This document shows, in pieces, positions 35,586-44,000 of a DNA stretch of 64,000 bases. The number at the start of each line of letters is the position of its first letter. Position 1 is the first letter of the stretch. This DNA is from Bradyrhizobium sp. SK17 (GTDB lineage Bacteria > Pseudomonadota > Alphaproteobacteria > Rhizobiales > Xanthobacteraceae). The notes under the pieces were generated by a model. It did no database searches. It was not told the origin of the DNA and worked only from the letters and a program-made list of their open reading frames with translations. The position numbers and the translations under genes were made by a program. The stretch is taken from contig NZ_CP025113.1 of NCBI RefSeq assembly GCF_002831585.1, forward strand, positions 4,541,001 through 4,605,000, read 5' to 3'.

Positions 35586-37118
35586 ATGAAAGACATCCTC
35601 GACACCCTCGAAGAGCGGCGCGCCGGCGCGAAATTGGGCGGCGGCGAAAAGCGCATCGAGGCGCAGCACGCCCGCGGCAAGCTGACCGCCCGCGAGCGCA
35701 TCGAGCTTTTGCTGGACAAGGGCTCGTTCGAGGAATTCGACATGTTCGTCGAGCACCGCTCGACCGAGTTCGGCATGGAGAAGAACAAGGTTCCCGGTGA
35801 CGGCGTCGTCACCGGCTGGGGCACCGTCAACGGCCGCAAGACCTTCGTCTTCGCCAAGGATTTCACCGTGTTCGGCGGCTCGCTGTCCGAAACCCACGCG
35901 CTGAAAATTACAAAACTTCAGGACATGGCGATGAAGGCGAGGGCGCCGATCATCGGCCTCTATGACGCCGGCGGCGCGCGCATCCAGGAGGGCGTAGCTG
36001 CCTTGGCGGGCTATTCCTATGTGTTCCGCCGCAACGTCATCGCGTCAGGTGTGATCCCGCAGATCTCCGTCATCATGGGCCCCTGCGCCGGCGGCGACGT
36101 CTATTCGCCTGCGATGACCGACTTCATCTTCATGGTGAAGAACACCAGCTACATGTTCGTCACCGGCCCGGACGTGGTGAAGACCGTGACCAACGAGGTG
36201 GTGACGGCGGAGGAACTCGGCGGTGCATCGGTGCATGCGACGCGCTCCTCGATCGCCGACGGCGCGTTCGAGAACGACGTCGACGCATTGTTGCAGATGC
36301 GCCGGCTGATCGACTTCCTGCCGTCGAACAACACCGACGGCGTGCCGGAATGGCCGAGCTTCGACGACATCGGCCGGGTCGACATGTCCTTGGACACGCT
36401 GATCCCCGACAATCCCAACAAGCCCTACGACATGAAGGAGCTGATCCTCAAGGTCGTCGACGAGGGTGACTTCTTCGAGATCTCGGAGACCTTCGCCAAG
36501 AACATCGTCACCGGCTTCGGACGCATTGCCGGCCGCACCGTCGGCTTCGTCGCCAACCAGCCGATGGTGCTGGCGGGCGTGCTCGACTCCGACGCCTCGC
36601 GCAAGGCCGCGCGCTTCGTGCGGTTCTGTGATGCCTTCAACATCCCGATCGTGACCTTCGTCGACGTGCCGGGCTTCCTGCCGGGCACCGCGCAGGAATA
36701 TGGCGGCCTGATCAAGCACGGCGCCAAGCTCTTGTTCGCCTATTCGCAGTGCACGGTGCCGCTCGTCACCATCATCACCCGCAAGGCCTATGGCGGCGCG
36801 TTCGACGTCATGGCGTCGAAGGAAATCGGTGCCGACATGAACTACGCCTGGCCGACCGCGCAGATCGCTGTCATGGGCGCCAAGGGCGCGGTGGAGATCA
36901 TCTTCCGCTCCGACATCGGCGACCCCGACAAGATCGCCGCGCGCACCAAGGAATACGAAGACCGCTTCCTGTCGCCCTTCATCGCCGCCGAGCGCGGCTA
37001 CATCGACGACGTCATCATGCCGCATTCGACGCGCAAGCGCATCGCCCGCGCGCTGGCGATGCTGAAGGACAAGAAGGTCGAGATCCCGGCGAAGAAGCAC
37101 GACAATCTGCCGTTGTAA
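35586..37118 (+). CDS. pccB: Propionyl-CoA carboxylase beta subunit (carboxyltransferase)
   Basis: A 510-residue acyl-CoA carboxyltransferase subunit, which transfers CO2 from biotin to propionyl-CoA to give methylmalonyl-CoA. Marks include [21 protein letters not shown] in parts, [12 protein letters not shown] and [13 protein letters not shown] (first crotonase-fold domain), then [17 protein letters not shown] and [13 protein letters not shown] (second domain). Length is normal for PccB. The biotin-carrying alpha subunit is not in the window. CACGGGCGGAAACAA precedes the ATG. Confidence 0.93.
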   Translation: MKDILDTLEERRAGAKLGGGEKRIEAQHARGKLTARERIELLLDKGSFEEFDMFVEHRSTEFGMEKNKVPGDGVVTGWGTVNGRKTFVFAKDFTVFGGSLSETHALKITKLQDMAMKARAPIIGLYDAGGARIQEGVAALAGYSYVFRRNVIASGVIPQISVIMGPCAGGDVYSPAMTDFIFMVKNTSYMFVTGPDVVKTVTNEVVTAEELGGASVHATRSSIADGAFENDVDALLQMRRLIDFLPSNNTDGVPEWPSFDDIGRVDMSLDTLIPDNPNKPYDMKELILKVVDEGDFFEISETFAKNIVTGFGRIAGRTVGFVANQPMVLAGVLDSDASRKAARFVRFCDAFNIPIVTFVDVPGFLPGTAQEYGGLIKHGAKLLFAYSQCTVPLVTIITRKAYGGAFDVMASKEIGADMNYAWPTAQIAVMGAKGAVEIIFRSDIGDPDKIAARTKEYEDRFLSPFIAAERGYIDDVIMPHSTRKRIARALAMLKDKKVEIPAKKHDNLPL

Positions 37119-37123
37119 CAGCA

Positions 37124-37212
37124 GCGTAGGGTGGGTGAGCGCAAGCGTGACCCACCCACTTCGCCCGGCATGATCGGCGGCGGGTTATGGCTTCCGCGTA
37201 AGCCGCCCTACA
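37124..37212 (+). repeat. Palindromic GTAGGGTGGG...CCGCCCTAC repeat (diverged)
   Basis: GCGTAGGGTGGGTGAGCGCAAGCGTGACCCACCC forms the left hairpin in parts, and GCGGGTTATGGCTTCCGCGTAAGCCGCCCTAC the right. It is a diverged relative of 10925-11005 and starts 6 bp after the pccB stop codon, so it may also serve as a transcript end. Confidence 0.75.
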
Positions 37213-37224
37213 GGTATCAGTCTG

Positions 37225-37572
37225 ATGACCGATGACGAGCCGATCGACGAGATCTCCGAGATCGAGGCGCAGATCGAGGAGCTTGCCGAGAGCGCCGAAC
37301 GATCGCGCAGGATCATTCTCGGTTCGAAGGTGGCGATCGCGGGCGGGTTCGTGCTGCTGCTCGTCACGCTGCTCGGCCTGCTGGGCTCCGCAGAGACCGC
37401 GGCACTCGGATCGATCGCGCTGGTGCTCGGCGGTATCGTGTCGCTCGGATCGAATGTCAGCACGCTGCGGCAGACCGAGGCCGCCATCAGCGCCGCCGAA
37501 GCGCGCCGTGCGCGCTTGATCGGTAACATCGATCTTCGTTTGGTTCGCGACGCGCCGCTGAAGCTGATGTGA
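37225..37572 (+). CDS. Small membrane protein with N-terminal coiled coil
   Basis: A 115-residue protein I do not recognise. An acidic helical N-terminus (MTDDEPIDEISEIEAQIEELAESAERSRR in parts) is followed by two hydrophobic segments (about 33-52 and 57-76) and a helical C-terminus (TLRQTEAAISAAEARRARLIG in parts). The layout suggests an inner-membrane hairpin with cytoplasmic ends. Function unknown. Confidence 0.65.
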   Translation: MTDDEPIDEISEIEAQIEELAESAERSRRIILGSKVAIAGGFVLLLVTLLGLLGSAETAALGSIALVLGGIVSLGSNVSTLRQTEAAISAAEARRARLIGNIDLRLVRDAPLKLM

Positions 37573-37748
37573 TCGGGGTCACGTAACTCGTCGCTCGGAG
37601 CCGTGCATTTGCGGCCGCGTGCTTGCGAGCAAACATCGCGCCACGATGCAATCGGAAGTTCGTCCCCATGGAACCAAACTTCCGGGGTTGATTATCCGTA
37701 CGAGTACGGTAATCGGGATGTTCTGCTTTTTGGAAATGGAGTTGTCTC

Positions 37749-38108
37749 GTGCCCTCTCGTTTATCTGTTGTTGTGATGTCAGTCACAGTGCTCGCGTCGT
37801 CTCTCCCAGCGTACGCCGCGCCATTGCTGCCGAGCGAAATGCAGGCACAGGTTCCGTCGGCCACGCACAAGGTTTGGTGCCATCATGGCTATTGCGACGG
37901 TGGTGGAGGCGGCGGTGCGGTTGGTGGATTGATCGGCGGCCTGATCGGCGGCGCCATCGTTGCCGGCGCTGCCAACGCGGCTGCTCAGCAGGAGGCGGCC
38001 GCAGCCGCGCAGCAGCACAACACATATTGCGCCCAGCGTTACCGGTCCTACGATCCCGGCACTGGCACGTTCCAGGGCAAGGACGGCCGGCGCTATCCCT
38101 GCCAGTAG
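37749..38108 (+). CDS. BA14K-family secreted protein
   Basis: A 119-residue protein with a signal peptide (cleavage near AYA-AP). A glycine-rich hydrophobic stretch (GGLIGGLIGGAIVAGAA) precedes the C-terminal BA14K motif YCAQRYRSYDPGTGTFQG with a final cysteine near the end (RRYPCQ). The family is named after a Brucella immunoreactive protein with lectin-like properties. The start is GTG 37749, with TTTTGGAAATGGAG upstream. It heads a cluster of small exported proteins. Confidence 0.85.
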   Translation: MPSRLSVVVMSVTVLASSLPAYAAPLLPSEMQAQVPSATHKVWCHHGYCDGGGGGGAVGGLIGGLIGGAIVAGAANAAAQQEAAAAAQQHNTYCAQRYRSYDPGTGTFQGKDGRRYPCQ

Positions 38109-38290
38109 GCTGACGATCGTTCGCTGACAGGCGACGCAATGAGATGTGACGCGGAGCGCGTCGTGCATGCGCGCTCCGTTTCGTCCAGCCGCCGAGCGGC
38201 TGATGCAAACCGGTCGTCTGGATGAGGCAATGGCTGCGCGTGGACGGGCGTGAGCGAGCCTCGTCGTTCCTGCATCGCGCAACAATGACC

Positions 38291-38332
38291 AGCAGTGGTT
38301 ATGGGTTCCGGCTTTCGCCGGGACGACGAGTG
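38291..38332 (+). repeat. Half-copy of the GTGGTTATGGGTCCCGGC element
   Basis: CAGTGGTTATGGGTTCCGG and the following CTTTCGCCGGGACGACGAGTGG match the right half of the element at 48995-49128. The left half is missing. It lies between the BA14K gene and the convergent cupin gene. Confidence 0.7.
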
Positions 38333-38351
38333 GAGAAAGCAGTGTGCGTAC

Positions 38352-38702
38352 TCAGCTCGACGCCAGCGGCACGTAGTCGTATTCGCCGACGCCTTGCAGG
38401 ATCAGGAAGGTCAGCGAGGATGTGCCGGCATTGGTGACGAGGTGAGGGCGCGTTGGCCTCACGGCATAGACCTCGCCCACCTTCAAATTCACCTCCTCCT
38501 TGGGCTCCTGCAGGAACAGCCGCATCTGGCCTTCCAGCACATAGAAGGTGTCGGAGATGTTGTTGTGGGTGTGCCACGGCACCTTCTGGGTCGGCGAGAG
38601 TTGCAATTCCATGATGCGGAAGCCGGGGCGGGCGGCGTGCATGGCGCGACGTTCGACTTCGTAGAGGTGACTGGCATCCTTGACCGGTTGTCCTGGCTTC
38701 AT
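38352..38702 (-). CDS. Cupin-domain protein
   Basis: A 116-residue single-domain cupin. Motif 1 appears as PWHTHNNISDTFYVLEG (metal-binding His, His, and the usual Glu position) and motif 2 as VGEVYAVRPTRPHLVTNAG with a His. It is a small beta-barrel, probably a metal-binding enzyme or sensor. ATG 38702 (MKPGQPVKD) is chosen over an upstream start at 38750. Its substrate is unknown. Confidence 0.85.
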   Translation of the reverse strand: MKPGQPVKDASHLYEVERRAMHAARPGFRIMELQLSPTQKVPWHTHNNISDTFYVLEGQMRLFLQEPKEEVNLKVGEVYAVRPTRPHLVTNAGTSSLTFLILQGVGEYDYVPLASS

Positions 38703-38977
38703 GGTGGCCTCGCTGCGATGCGGTGTTCGATCGGTTCGCGACGTGACCATGCTAGCCCCGTTCCGTCATGGGACACATCAGCGGAATCGGCATGACGGCC
38801 ACGATGCGGCGGCGTGATCGTTGTGCGACGCCACCACCGCGAATGTGAGCAACGATCCATCGGGTTCCATGAAACGTGATCGCGCGGTTCAGCAAGCGTT
38901 CAGGTCGCCGCGCAAAAGCTTGCGATGCAGTTGGTCCAACCCAGCAACGTCCAACTCAGCAACAAAGGGAAACTCTC

Positions 38978-39271
38978 ATGGAACGCAGGGACTTTCTGAA
39001 GATGGCATTCGGTGTCGCCGCCGGTGTCGCGACGCTCGCTGTGACTGCACAGGCGGCGCCGCTCGCGCCGCTTCCGCTGAGCCAGGATACGCCGGCGTCA
39101 GCGAACAGCGATGCACATCCGGCCGTCACCACGAGGGACGAGGTCGATCATCTCAAGCCCGAGCAGGTGCACTGGCATCATGGCCATCGGCGTTGGCATC
39201 ATCATCGCCACTGGCACCGCAGGCATTGGCACCGCCGTCACTGGCGCCATCATCACCGTCGCCGCTGGTGA
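38978..39271 (+). CDS. Tat-exported histidine/arginine-rich small protein
   Basis: A 97-residue protein. The N-terminus is a near-ideal twin-arginine signal (ERRDFLKMAFGVAAGVATLA). The mature part has an acidic linker (TTRDEVDHLKPEQVHW) and a C-terminal tail made almost only of His, Arg and Trp (HWHRRHWHRRHW and similar). A periplasmic metal- or anion-binding role is plausible, and cofactor loading before export would explain the Tat signal, but this is inference. ATG 38978 is set by AAAGGGAAA upstream and by the signal. Confidence 0.8.
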   Translation: MERRDFLKMAFGVAAGVATLAVTAQAAPLAPLPLSQDTPASANSDAHPAVTTRDEVDHLKPEQVHWHHGHRRWHHHRHWHRRHWHRRHWRHHHRRRW

Positions 39272-39338
39272 TTGAACCGCTGGATGTTTGAGCGAGACTT
39301 ATTTGAAGGGGCGATGGTTTCAACGGCGAGGACTGCTC

Positions 39339-39584
39339 ATGAAGATCATTGCTGCTTCCGTGCTGGCGCTCGGCCTCGGCCTGGTGGCGATATCCGCCTC
39401 CCAGGCCATGCCGGTGGCGTCGCTCGACCAGGCCCAGGCCGCCTCCGACAACACCATTCGCGTTGCCGGCGGCTGCGGTCCGGGTTGGCACCGCGGTCCC
39501 TATGGCGGTTGCCGTCCGATGTATAATTGTCCGCTCGGCTGGCATTCGGGTCCGTTCGGTCGCCACTGCTTCCGCAACTGGTAG
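39339..39584 (+). CDS. GCG_CRPN-type small secreted protein
   Basis: An 81-residue exported protein. After the signal peptide (MKIIAASVLALGLGLVAISASQA in parts) comes the motif GGCGPGWHRGPYGGCRP and a second, similar unit CPLGWHSGPFGRHCFRNW. Such Cys/Gly/Trp-rich proteins are common in Bradyrhizobium and of unknown function. ATG 39339 is chosen for the signal peptide. A paralogue (39685-39933) faces it across a shared terminator. Confidence 0.8.
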   Translation: MKIIAASVLALGLGLVAISASQAMPVASLDQAQAASDNTIRVAGGCGPGWHRGPYGGCRPMYNCPLGWHSGPFGRHCFRNW

Positions 39585-39634
39585 GATCATGATCGCGGTC
39601 CGGCACGCACGCTGCCGCGATCATCGCGTCACAA

Positions 39635-39667
39635 AAGAAAAACCCCGCGCGAGGCGGGGTTTTGTTT
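39635..39667. terminator. Bidirectional intrinsic terminator
   Basis: AAAACCCCGC pairs with GCGGGGTTTT over a 5-base loop (39639-39648 with 39654-39663). A-runs to the left and T-runs to the right let it work for both convergent GCG_CRPN-type genes. Confidence 0.92.
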
Positions 39668-39684
39668 GATCGTCTCTGCCGCGA

Positions 39685-39933
39685 TCAGATCGGGCGGCAA
39701 CGGCCGTAGCGCCAGGCAAAGCCGTAAGGGCAGGCGCGGCCACGCGGCACCACCACGACCGGCGGGCGCACAACGACGGGACCCGGAGCGACGACGACGG
39801 GGCCGCGGTTCCTGACGCAGCCGCCATAGGGGCCGCGATGCCAGCCGGGGCCACAGCCACCAGCCGCGTCAGCGGCGCTGATTCCGGCGAATGCGGTCGT
39901 CACCAAAACTGCTGCTGCAAAAAGATACTTCAT
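39685..39933 (-). CDS. GCG_CRPN-type small secreted protein (paralogue)
   Basis: An 82-residue exported protein. The signal peptide (MKYLFAAAVLVTTAFAGISA in parts) is followed by GGCGPGWHRGPYGGCVRNRG, a Pro/Val-rich linker (PVVVRPPVVVVPRG), and a C-terminal CPYGFAWRYGRCRPI. The first motif is the same as in 39339-39584. ATG 39933 has AGAGGAGAGAC upstream. Function unknown. Confidence 0.8.
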   Translation of the reverse strand: MKYLFAAAVLVTTAFAGISAADAAGGCGPGWHRGPYGGCVRNRGPVVVAPGPVVVRPPVVVVPRGRACPYGFAWRYGRCRPI

Positions 39934-40237
39934 AGTCTCTCCTCTTTTTTGGGCCGCGCTGCGGCACCGCAACAAACATTTACCTACCGATTCGCCCGGG
40001 CAGATCATTGCAGAAGCCGCGCCCGCTGTCGCCGAACTTAGTGTTGCCCGCTGAATGCGACATGAACGCCGCGTGCTCTGCCTGCGTCAGTGCGCCGCAA
40101 GCAAAGCGCAGCATCAATTCGAAACATTTCTGAAACGCAACGGCGCGGAGCGATGAGGGCACCGAATGTATCGGAGAGCGAGACAAGCGAAATCGCGTAC
40201 TCGCGAATGATCTCGCCGACCGCTTGAATACGCGATC
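39934..40237. other. 304-bp region without a secure gene
   Basis: Nothing here is annotated with confidence. On the minus strand, peptide-like stretches occur in two frames: EIIREYAISLVSLSDTFGAL in one, and FQKCFELMLRFACGALTQAE (within 39980-40186) in another. That might be a small gene broken by a frameshift, or chance. The first 50 bp upstream of 39933 should hold the promoter of the GCG_CRPN-type gene. Confidence 0.35.
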
Positions 40238-40933
40238 TTACTCGGCAGCACCAAACAGTGCTGCGAACCGCTTCTCGCCGTTGCGGGAGAAATTGACCAC
40301 GCGGCTGCCCGGCGCCGCGTCGCGCGCGGCCCATTTCAATTCGGTGAAGCGGTCCATCATCGCGGCGCCGAGCGTGCCGGCGAGATGGTGCCGCCGCTCG
40401 CTCCAGTCGAGGCAGGCCTTGCATACCGGACGACGCGGATGGGTCAGCGCGTCGGCGTCGATCTGCAATTGCTCGGCCATGAAACGCTTGCCTTCGCCGG
40501 TGAGCTCGATCGCCTGCTTGCTCTGTCGCACCAGCTTCTGCCGCTTCATGCTGTCGAGCATCTGCACGCCGAGATCGCCGGCGAGATGGTCGTAGCAGAT
40601 CCGGGCGCGGCGCAGCGCCGGATCCTTCGGCCCGGTGCGCACCCGCATATGGCCGGCGCGGGCGGCGATGCCCTGGAGGCCTTCCAGCACGTCGGCGACG
40701 TCGGGATCGCTGAGGCGATAATAGCGGTGGCGGCCCTGCTTCTCGGGTTCGATCAGCCCGCCGGCCTCGAGCTTGGCGAGATGCGAGCTTGCCGTCTGCG
40801 GCGTGATGCCGGCCTCTTGCGCCAGCTCGCTCGCCGTCAGCGCGCGGCCGGTCATCAGCGCGGTCAGCATGTTGCAGCGTGCGGGATCGCCGACCAGGGC
40901 GGCGATCCGGGAGATGTCGGGTCCTGCTTTCAT
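40238..40933 (-). CDS. ArsR-type winged-helix regulator with extended C-terminal domain
   Basis: A 231-residue regulator. The N-terminal ArsR-like helix-turn-helix (about 1-80) has DISRIAALVGDPARCNMLTAL in parts, ELAQEAGITPQTASSHLAKLEAGGLI in parts and GRHRYYRLSDPDVA. The C-terminal half includes PVCKACLDWSERRHHLAGTLG, with two nearby cysteines that could bind metal or sense redox state. Length is about twice a minimal ArsR protein and fits a known alphaproteobacterial subgroup. ATG 40933 is chosen over 41008. A target is not apparent. Confidence 0.85.
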   Translation of the reverse strand: MKAGPDISRIAALVGDPARCNMLTALMTGRALTASELAQEAGITPQTASSHLAKLEAGGLIEPEKQGRHRYYRLSDPDVADVLEGLQGIAARAGHMRVRTGPKDPALRRARICYDHLAGDLGVQMLDSMKRQKLVRQSKQAIELTGEGKRFMAEQLQIDADALTHPRRPVCKACLDWSERRHHLAGTLGAAMMDRFTELKWAARDAAPGSRVVNFSRNGEKRFAALFGAAE

Positions 40934-40987
40934 AGTTCGATGATAGCCGAAGCATTGCGGTCGGACAAGCGGGTAGTGTGCTTCCAC

Positions 40988-41112
40988 CTCGTCATTGCGA
41001 GGAGCCAACGGGTCGCGCGAACGCGCGCCCGATGACAGGCTCCGCGACGAAGCAATCCACCCCTCCGCATGCGCGGTGCGATGGATTGCTTCGCTGTCGC
41101 TCGCGATGACGG
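40988..41112 (+). repeat. Palindromic CGTCATTGCGAGGAGC...GCGATGACGG repeat
   Basis: CTCGTCATTGCGAGGAGC and GCTCGCGATGACGG form the outer arms. GCGACGAAGCAATCCA and TGGATTGCTTCGCTGTCGC form the inner arms. It is a 125-bp nested palindrome between the ArsR-type promoter and the NIPSNAP gene, without coding capacity. Confidence 0.85.
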
Positions 41113-41131
41113 AACCAGCAGGAGTTCGTCA

Positions 41132-41440
41132 ATGACCATCACCGTCTTCATCCGCTACCAGCTCGATCCGTTCAAGCGCGCGCTGTTCGAGGAGTATGCG
41201 CGGAACTGGCTCTCGATCATCCCGCGCTGCGGCGGCAATCTGCTCGGCTACTGGATGCCGCATGAAGGCACCAACAACATCGCGTCGGCGCTGATCTCGT
41301 TCGAGAGCCTCGCCGCCTACGAGGCCTATCGCGCGCGGTTGCGCCAGGACAGTGAGGGCATGGCGAACTTCAACTTCGCGGAGCAAAACCGCTTCATCCT
41401 CGCCGAGGAGCGGACATTTCTGCGCAAGGTCGAGCTATAG
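41132..41440 (+). CDS. NIPSNAP-family protein
   Basis: A 102-residue single-domain NIPSNAP protein (dimeric alpha-beta barrel): [22 protein letters not shown] in parts, [12 protein letters not shown] and [14 protein letters not shown]. The family is of unknown biochemical function. ATG 41132 has AGCAGGAG upstream; the longer frame to 41069 overlaps the repeat. It is followed after 31 bp by another alpha-beta-barrel gene, probably co-transcribed. Confidence 0.88.
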   Translation: MTITVFIRYQLDPFKRALFEEYARNWLSIIPRCGGNLLGYWMPHEGTNNIASALISFESLAAYEAYRARLRQDSEGMANFNFAEQNRFILAEERTFLRKVEL

Positions 41441-41471
41441 TGGCGCACCACATCAGCACGCGGAGGCGCCC

Positions 41472-41819
41472 ATGATCGCCGTGATCTTCGAAGTCTGGCC
41501 GAAGCCGGAACACCGCCAGCAATATTTCGACCTCGCCGCCGAGCTGAAGCCGATCCTCCAGGAGATCGATGGCTTCATCTCGGTCGAGCGGTTCGAGAGC
41601 ATCACCGAAAAAGGCAAGTTCGTGTCGCTGTCGTTCTTCCGCGACGAGGCTGCGGTCGAAGCCTGGCGCAACACGATCGAGCATCGCCGCACCCAGGCCA
41701 AGGGCCGCGCGCGGATTTTTGACGACTACCGCCTGCGCGTTGCCAGCGTGATGCGCGACTACGGTTTAAACGAACGCGAGCAGGCGCCAAAAGACAGTCG
41801 CGCGGTGCACGAGCACTAG
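41472..41819 (+). CDS. Antibiotic biosynthesis monooxygenase-domain protein
   Basis: A 115-residue ABM-type dimeric alpha-beta-barrel protein: MIAVIFEVWPKPEHRQQYFD, ILQEIDGFISVERFES and SFFRDEAAVEAWRNTIEHRR. Many family members are cofactor-free or haem-binding monooxygenases, but the reaction here is unknown. It is preceded by CGCGGAGGCGCCC and lies between the NIPSNAP gene and the ICL/PEP mutase-family gene on one strand. Confidence 0.87.
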   Translation: MIAVIFEVWPKPEHRQQYFDLAAELKPILQEIDGFISVERFESITEKGKFVSLSFFRDEAAVEAWRNTIEHRRTQAKGRARIFDDYRLRVASVMRDYGLNEREQAPKDSRAVHEH

Positions 41820-41875
41820 CAGCACGAATGGTGCGTGCCTATCTCTGCGCGGCCAACGATCACAGGGAGCGACCA

Positions 41876-42694
41876 ATGCCACTGCCAACTGCTGACAAAC
41901 GCACAGCCTTCAAGAAGCTGCACGAGAGCGGATGCTTCATCATTCCGAACCCGTTCGATGTCGGCAGCGCCCGCGCATTGCAACATCTCGGCTTCAAGGC
42001 GCTGGCCTCGACCAGCGCGGGTTTTGCCTGGACCATCGGCAAGGCCGACAACCGCGTCACCGTCGATGACGTCTGCGATCACCTGACCGCGCTGTGCGCG
42101 GCGGTCGATATTCCCGTCAACGCGGACTTCGAGGGCGGCTTCGCGGTTGAGCCGGAGAAGGTTGCGGCCAATGTCGCGCGTGGCGTCAAGACCGGCGTCG
42201 CCGGGCTCTCGATCGAGGACTCCACCGGTGATGCGGCCAATGTGCTGTTCGAGCACAAGCTCGCGGTCGAGCGCATCAAGGCGGCGCGCAAGGCGATCGA
42301 CGCGGACAACAGCGGCGTGCTGCTGACCGGCCGCTGCGAGGCGTTCCTGTGGGGCAAGAAGGACCTCAACCTGGTGATCGAGCGGCTGCAAGCCTATTCG
42401 GAAGCCGGAGCAGACGTCCTGTACGCGCCGGGCATCGCGACCAAGGAGGAGATTTCGGCGGTCGTGAAGGCAGTGGCGCCGAAGCCGGTCAATCTCCTGA
42501 TCGGCGGCGCCTCCGAACTGACGCTGCAAGCGGTCGGCGACCTCGGCGTGCGCCGGATCAGCGTCGGCGGAGCGCTGGCGCGGATGGCGTGGAGCGGCGT
42601 CATGAAGGCGGCCAAGGAGATGGCGGAGAAGGGCACCTTCAGCGAATTCGCCAACGGCTATCCCGGCGGCGAGCTCAACAAGATGTTCAAATAG
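41876..42694 (+). CDS. Isocitrate lyase/phosphoenolpyruvate mutase-family protein
   Basis: A 272-residue TIM-barrel enzyme of the ICL/PEPM superfamily. Marks are FIIPNPFDVGSARALQHLGF in parts, the metal-binding NADFEGGF, LSIEDSTGD and the GRCEAFLWGKKDLNLVIERL region in parts. The KKCGH catalytic loop of true isocitrate lyase is not present, so a C-C or C-P lyase of another 2-oxo acid is more likely. ATG 41876 is chosen after CAGGGAGCGACC. A hairpin lies just downstream. Confidence 0.85.
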   Translation: MPLPTADKRTAFKKLHESGCFIIPNPFDVGSARALQHLGFKALASTSAGFAWTIGKADNRVTVDDVCDHLTALCAAVDIPVNADFEGGFAVEPEKVAANVARGVKTGVAGLSIEDSTGDAANVLFEHKLAVERIKAARKAIDADNSGVLLTGRCEAFLWGKKDLNLVIERLQAYSEAGADVLYAPGIATKEEISAVVKAVAPKPVNLLIGGASELTLQAVGDLGVRRISVGGALARMAWSGVMKAAKEMAEKGTFSEFANGYPGGELNKMFK

Positions 42695-42704
42695 ACTTCA
42701 CACC

Positions 42705-42739
42705 AAAAAGAAGCGGCGAGCCATTTGGGCTCGCCGCTT
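42705..42739 (-). terminator. Intrinsic terminator of the membrane-protein gene at 42764
   Basis: AAGCGGCGAGCC (42711-42722) pairs perfectly with GGCTCGCCGCTT (42728-42739) over a 5-base loop. On the minus strand the stem is followed by CTTTTTGG. It lies between convergent genes and could slow transcription from both sides. Confidence 0.85.
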
Positions 42740-42763
42740 GCGCCTGGTCAGTGTCGTTGCGTC

Positions 42764-43192
42764 TTACTTCGCGTTGTCGGCCGGCGGGGCCGCCGGCTTG
42801 TTCATGTCCGACTTGTTGATATCAGACGGAGGGCTGGCCGGTTGCGCCGGCGCCGCGCCCGTGGTCATGCCGGGCTGGCTGTTCGGCTTCGGCGTCACGT
42901 CGCGCATGCCCGGAGGCGGCGCGGCCGGATTGGCCGATGTCTGCTGCGCGGTCTGGGTCGGCGGTGTGGTCCCAGCCTGATTGACCGACGTGTTGTTCAA
43001 CCCATAGAACAGCGCGCCCAGCACCACGGCCACCGCAACCGCGAACATCGCGACCTTGGTACCGCTGGCCGGTCCCTCCTGGAGTTCCGGATCCGGCTGC
43101 AACTCGTTGTCCAGGCTGTTGAAGCGCGCCTGACGGCGGATTTCGTCATCGGTCGGGTTGGCGCGATACGGATCGTCAGGGTTGTAAGCCAT
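42764..43192 (-). CDS. Single-span membrane protein with proline-rich periplasmic tail
   Basis: A 142-residue protein of unknown function. A charged cytoplasmic N-terminus (AYNPDDPYRANPTDDEIRRQ) is followed by one membrane helix (about 46-65, VAMFAVAVAVVLGALFYGL) and a Thr/Pro/Ala/Gln-rich tail. ATG 43192 has GGAGGAACC upstream. Similar small proteins are widespread in Bradyrhizobium as I recall, without assigned roles. Confidence 0.75.
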   Translation of the reverse strand: MAYNPDDPYRANPTDDEIRRQARFNSLDNELQPDPELQEGPASGTKVAMFAVAVAVVLGALFYGLNNTSVNQAGTTPPTQTAQQTSANPAAPPPGMRDVTPKPNSQPGMTTGAAPAQPASPPSDINKSDMNKPAAPPADNAK

Positions 43193-43334
43193 TGCAAGGT
43201 TCCTCCGTTAGCACCCCAAAGCTAAACGCGGGGGACAATGGCTGGCGCGTGAGGATGTTCCGCGCCAATGTTGCAACCTGTTCATGCAGGAACCGCGATT
43301 CCCAGCGGTTCCGAACCTCCATGAGGCCCTTTCA

Positions 43335-43976
43335 ATGTGGACCATGCCGCCCACCGATTCGGTGCTGCACGTGCTCTCGTTCATCGCGGTTGCGGCGCAG
43401 TCGATGACGGCGGCGCTGGCGGCCGGCCGGCGCAGCATGGATTGGGCGGGCGTCTGCATGCTGGGCGCAATCACCGCGCTCGGCGGCGGCACCATCCGCG
43501 ACGTGCTGCTCGGGCATTATCCGCTGCTCTGGGTCGCGCAGCCGATCTACCTCGCGGTCGCTGCCGCCGGCGCCTTCGCCACCATCCTGCTGGCGCGGCT
43601 GGTTCACCGGCTCAATCTCGCCTTCCTGGTGCTCGATGCGATCGGGCTCGTGGTGTTCACCATGGCCGGCTGCGACGTGGCCTGGCAGGTCGACGCCTCG
43701 CTGCCGATCGTGATCGTCTCCGGCATGATCACCGGCTGCGCCGGCGGCGTGCTGCGCGACATCCTCTGCAACGAGGTGCCGCTGTTGTTCCGTAGCGAGC
43801 TCTACGCCAGCGTCTCCGTGGTGACGGGACTGTTCTATGCCACCGCCTTCGGGCTGAACCTCAACCCGCCGATCTGGACCCTGCTGACCTTCGCGCTCGG
43901 CCTGAGCTTCCGGATGCTGGCGATCCGCTACAAATGGGAGATGCCGAAATTCGTGTTCAGCGGCGAGGAGCGTTGA
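43335..43976 (+). CDS. TRIC/UPF0126-family membrane protein
   Basis: A 213-residue inner-membrane protein with about seven hydrophobic segments in two homologous halves. Each half has the Gly-rich kinked helix typical of trimeric intracellular cation channels: AITALGGGTIRDVLLG and ITGCAGGVLRDILCNEVP. Prokaryotic TRIC proteins conduct monovalent cations; UPF0126 members have also been linked to glycine uptake. ATG 43335 is chosen because it gives a compact family-length protein. Confidence 0.88.
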   Translation: MWTMPPTDSVLHVLSFIAVAAQSMTAALAAGRRSMDWAGVCMLGAITALGGGTIRDVLLGHYPLLWVAQPIYLAVAAAGAFATILLARLVHRLNLAFLVLDAIGLVVFTMAGCDVAWQVDASLPIVIVSGMITGCAGGVLRDILCNEVPLLFRSELYASVSVVTGLFYATAFGLNLNPPIWTLLTFALGLSFRMLAIRYKWEMPKFVFSGEER

Positions 43977-44000
43977 ACCGTCATTTTGCCGTCCGCACCT

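Noticed and set aside
37668..37690. GGAACC upstream of the BA14K gene as an EcfG (general stress) promoter
   Set aside because: No CGTT-type -10 occurs at the required 16-18 bp spacing.
43286..43309. GGAACCGC...GCGGTTCC dyad as paired EcfG promoters or an operator
   Set aside because: The 8-bp arms are perfect, but spacing does not suit EcfG sites in either direction and no regulator is nearby; kept only as a weak dyad.
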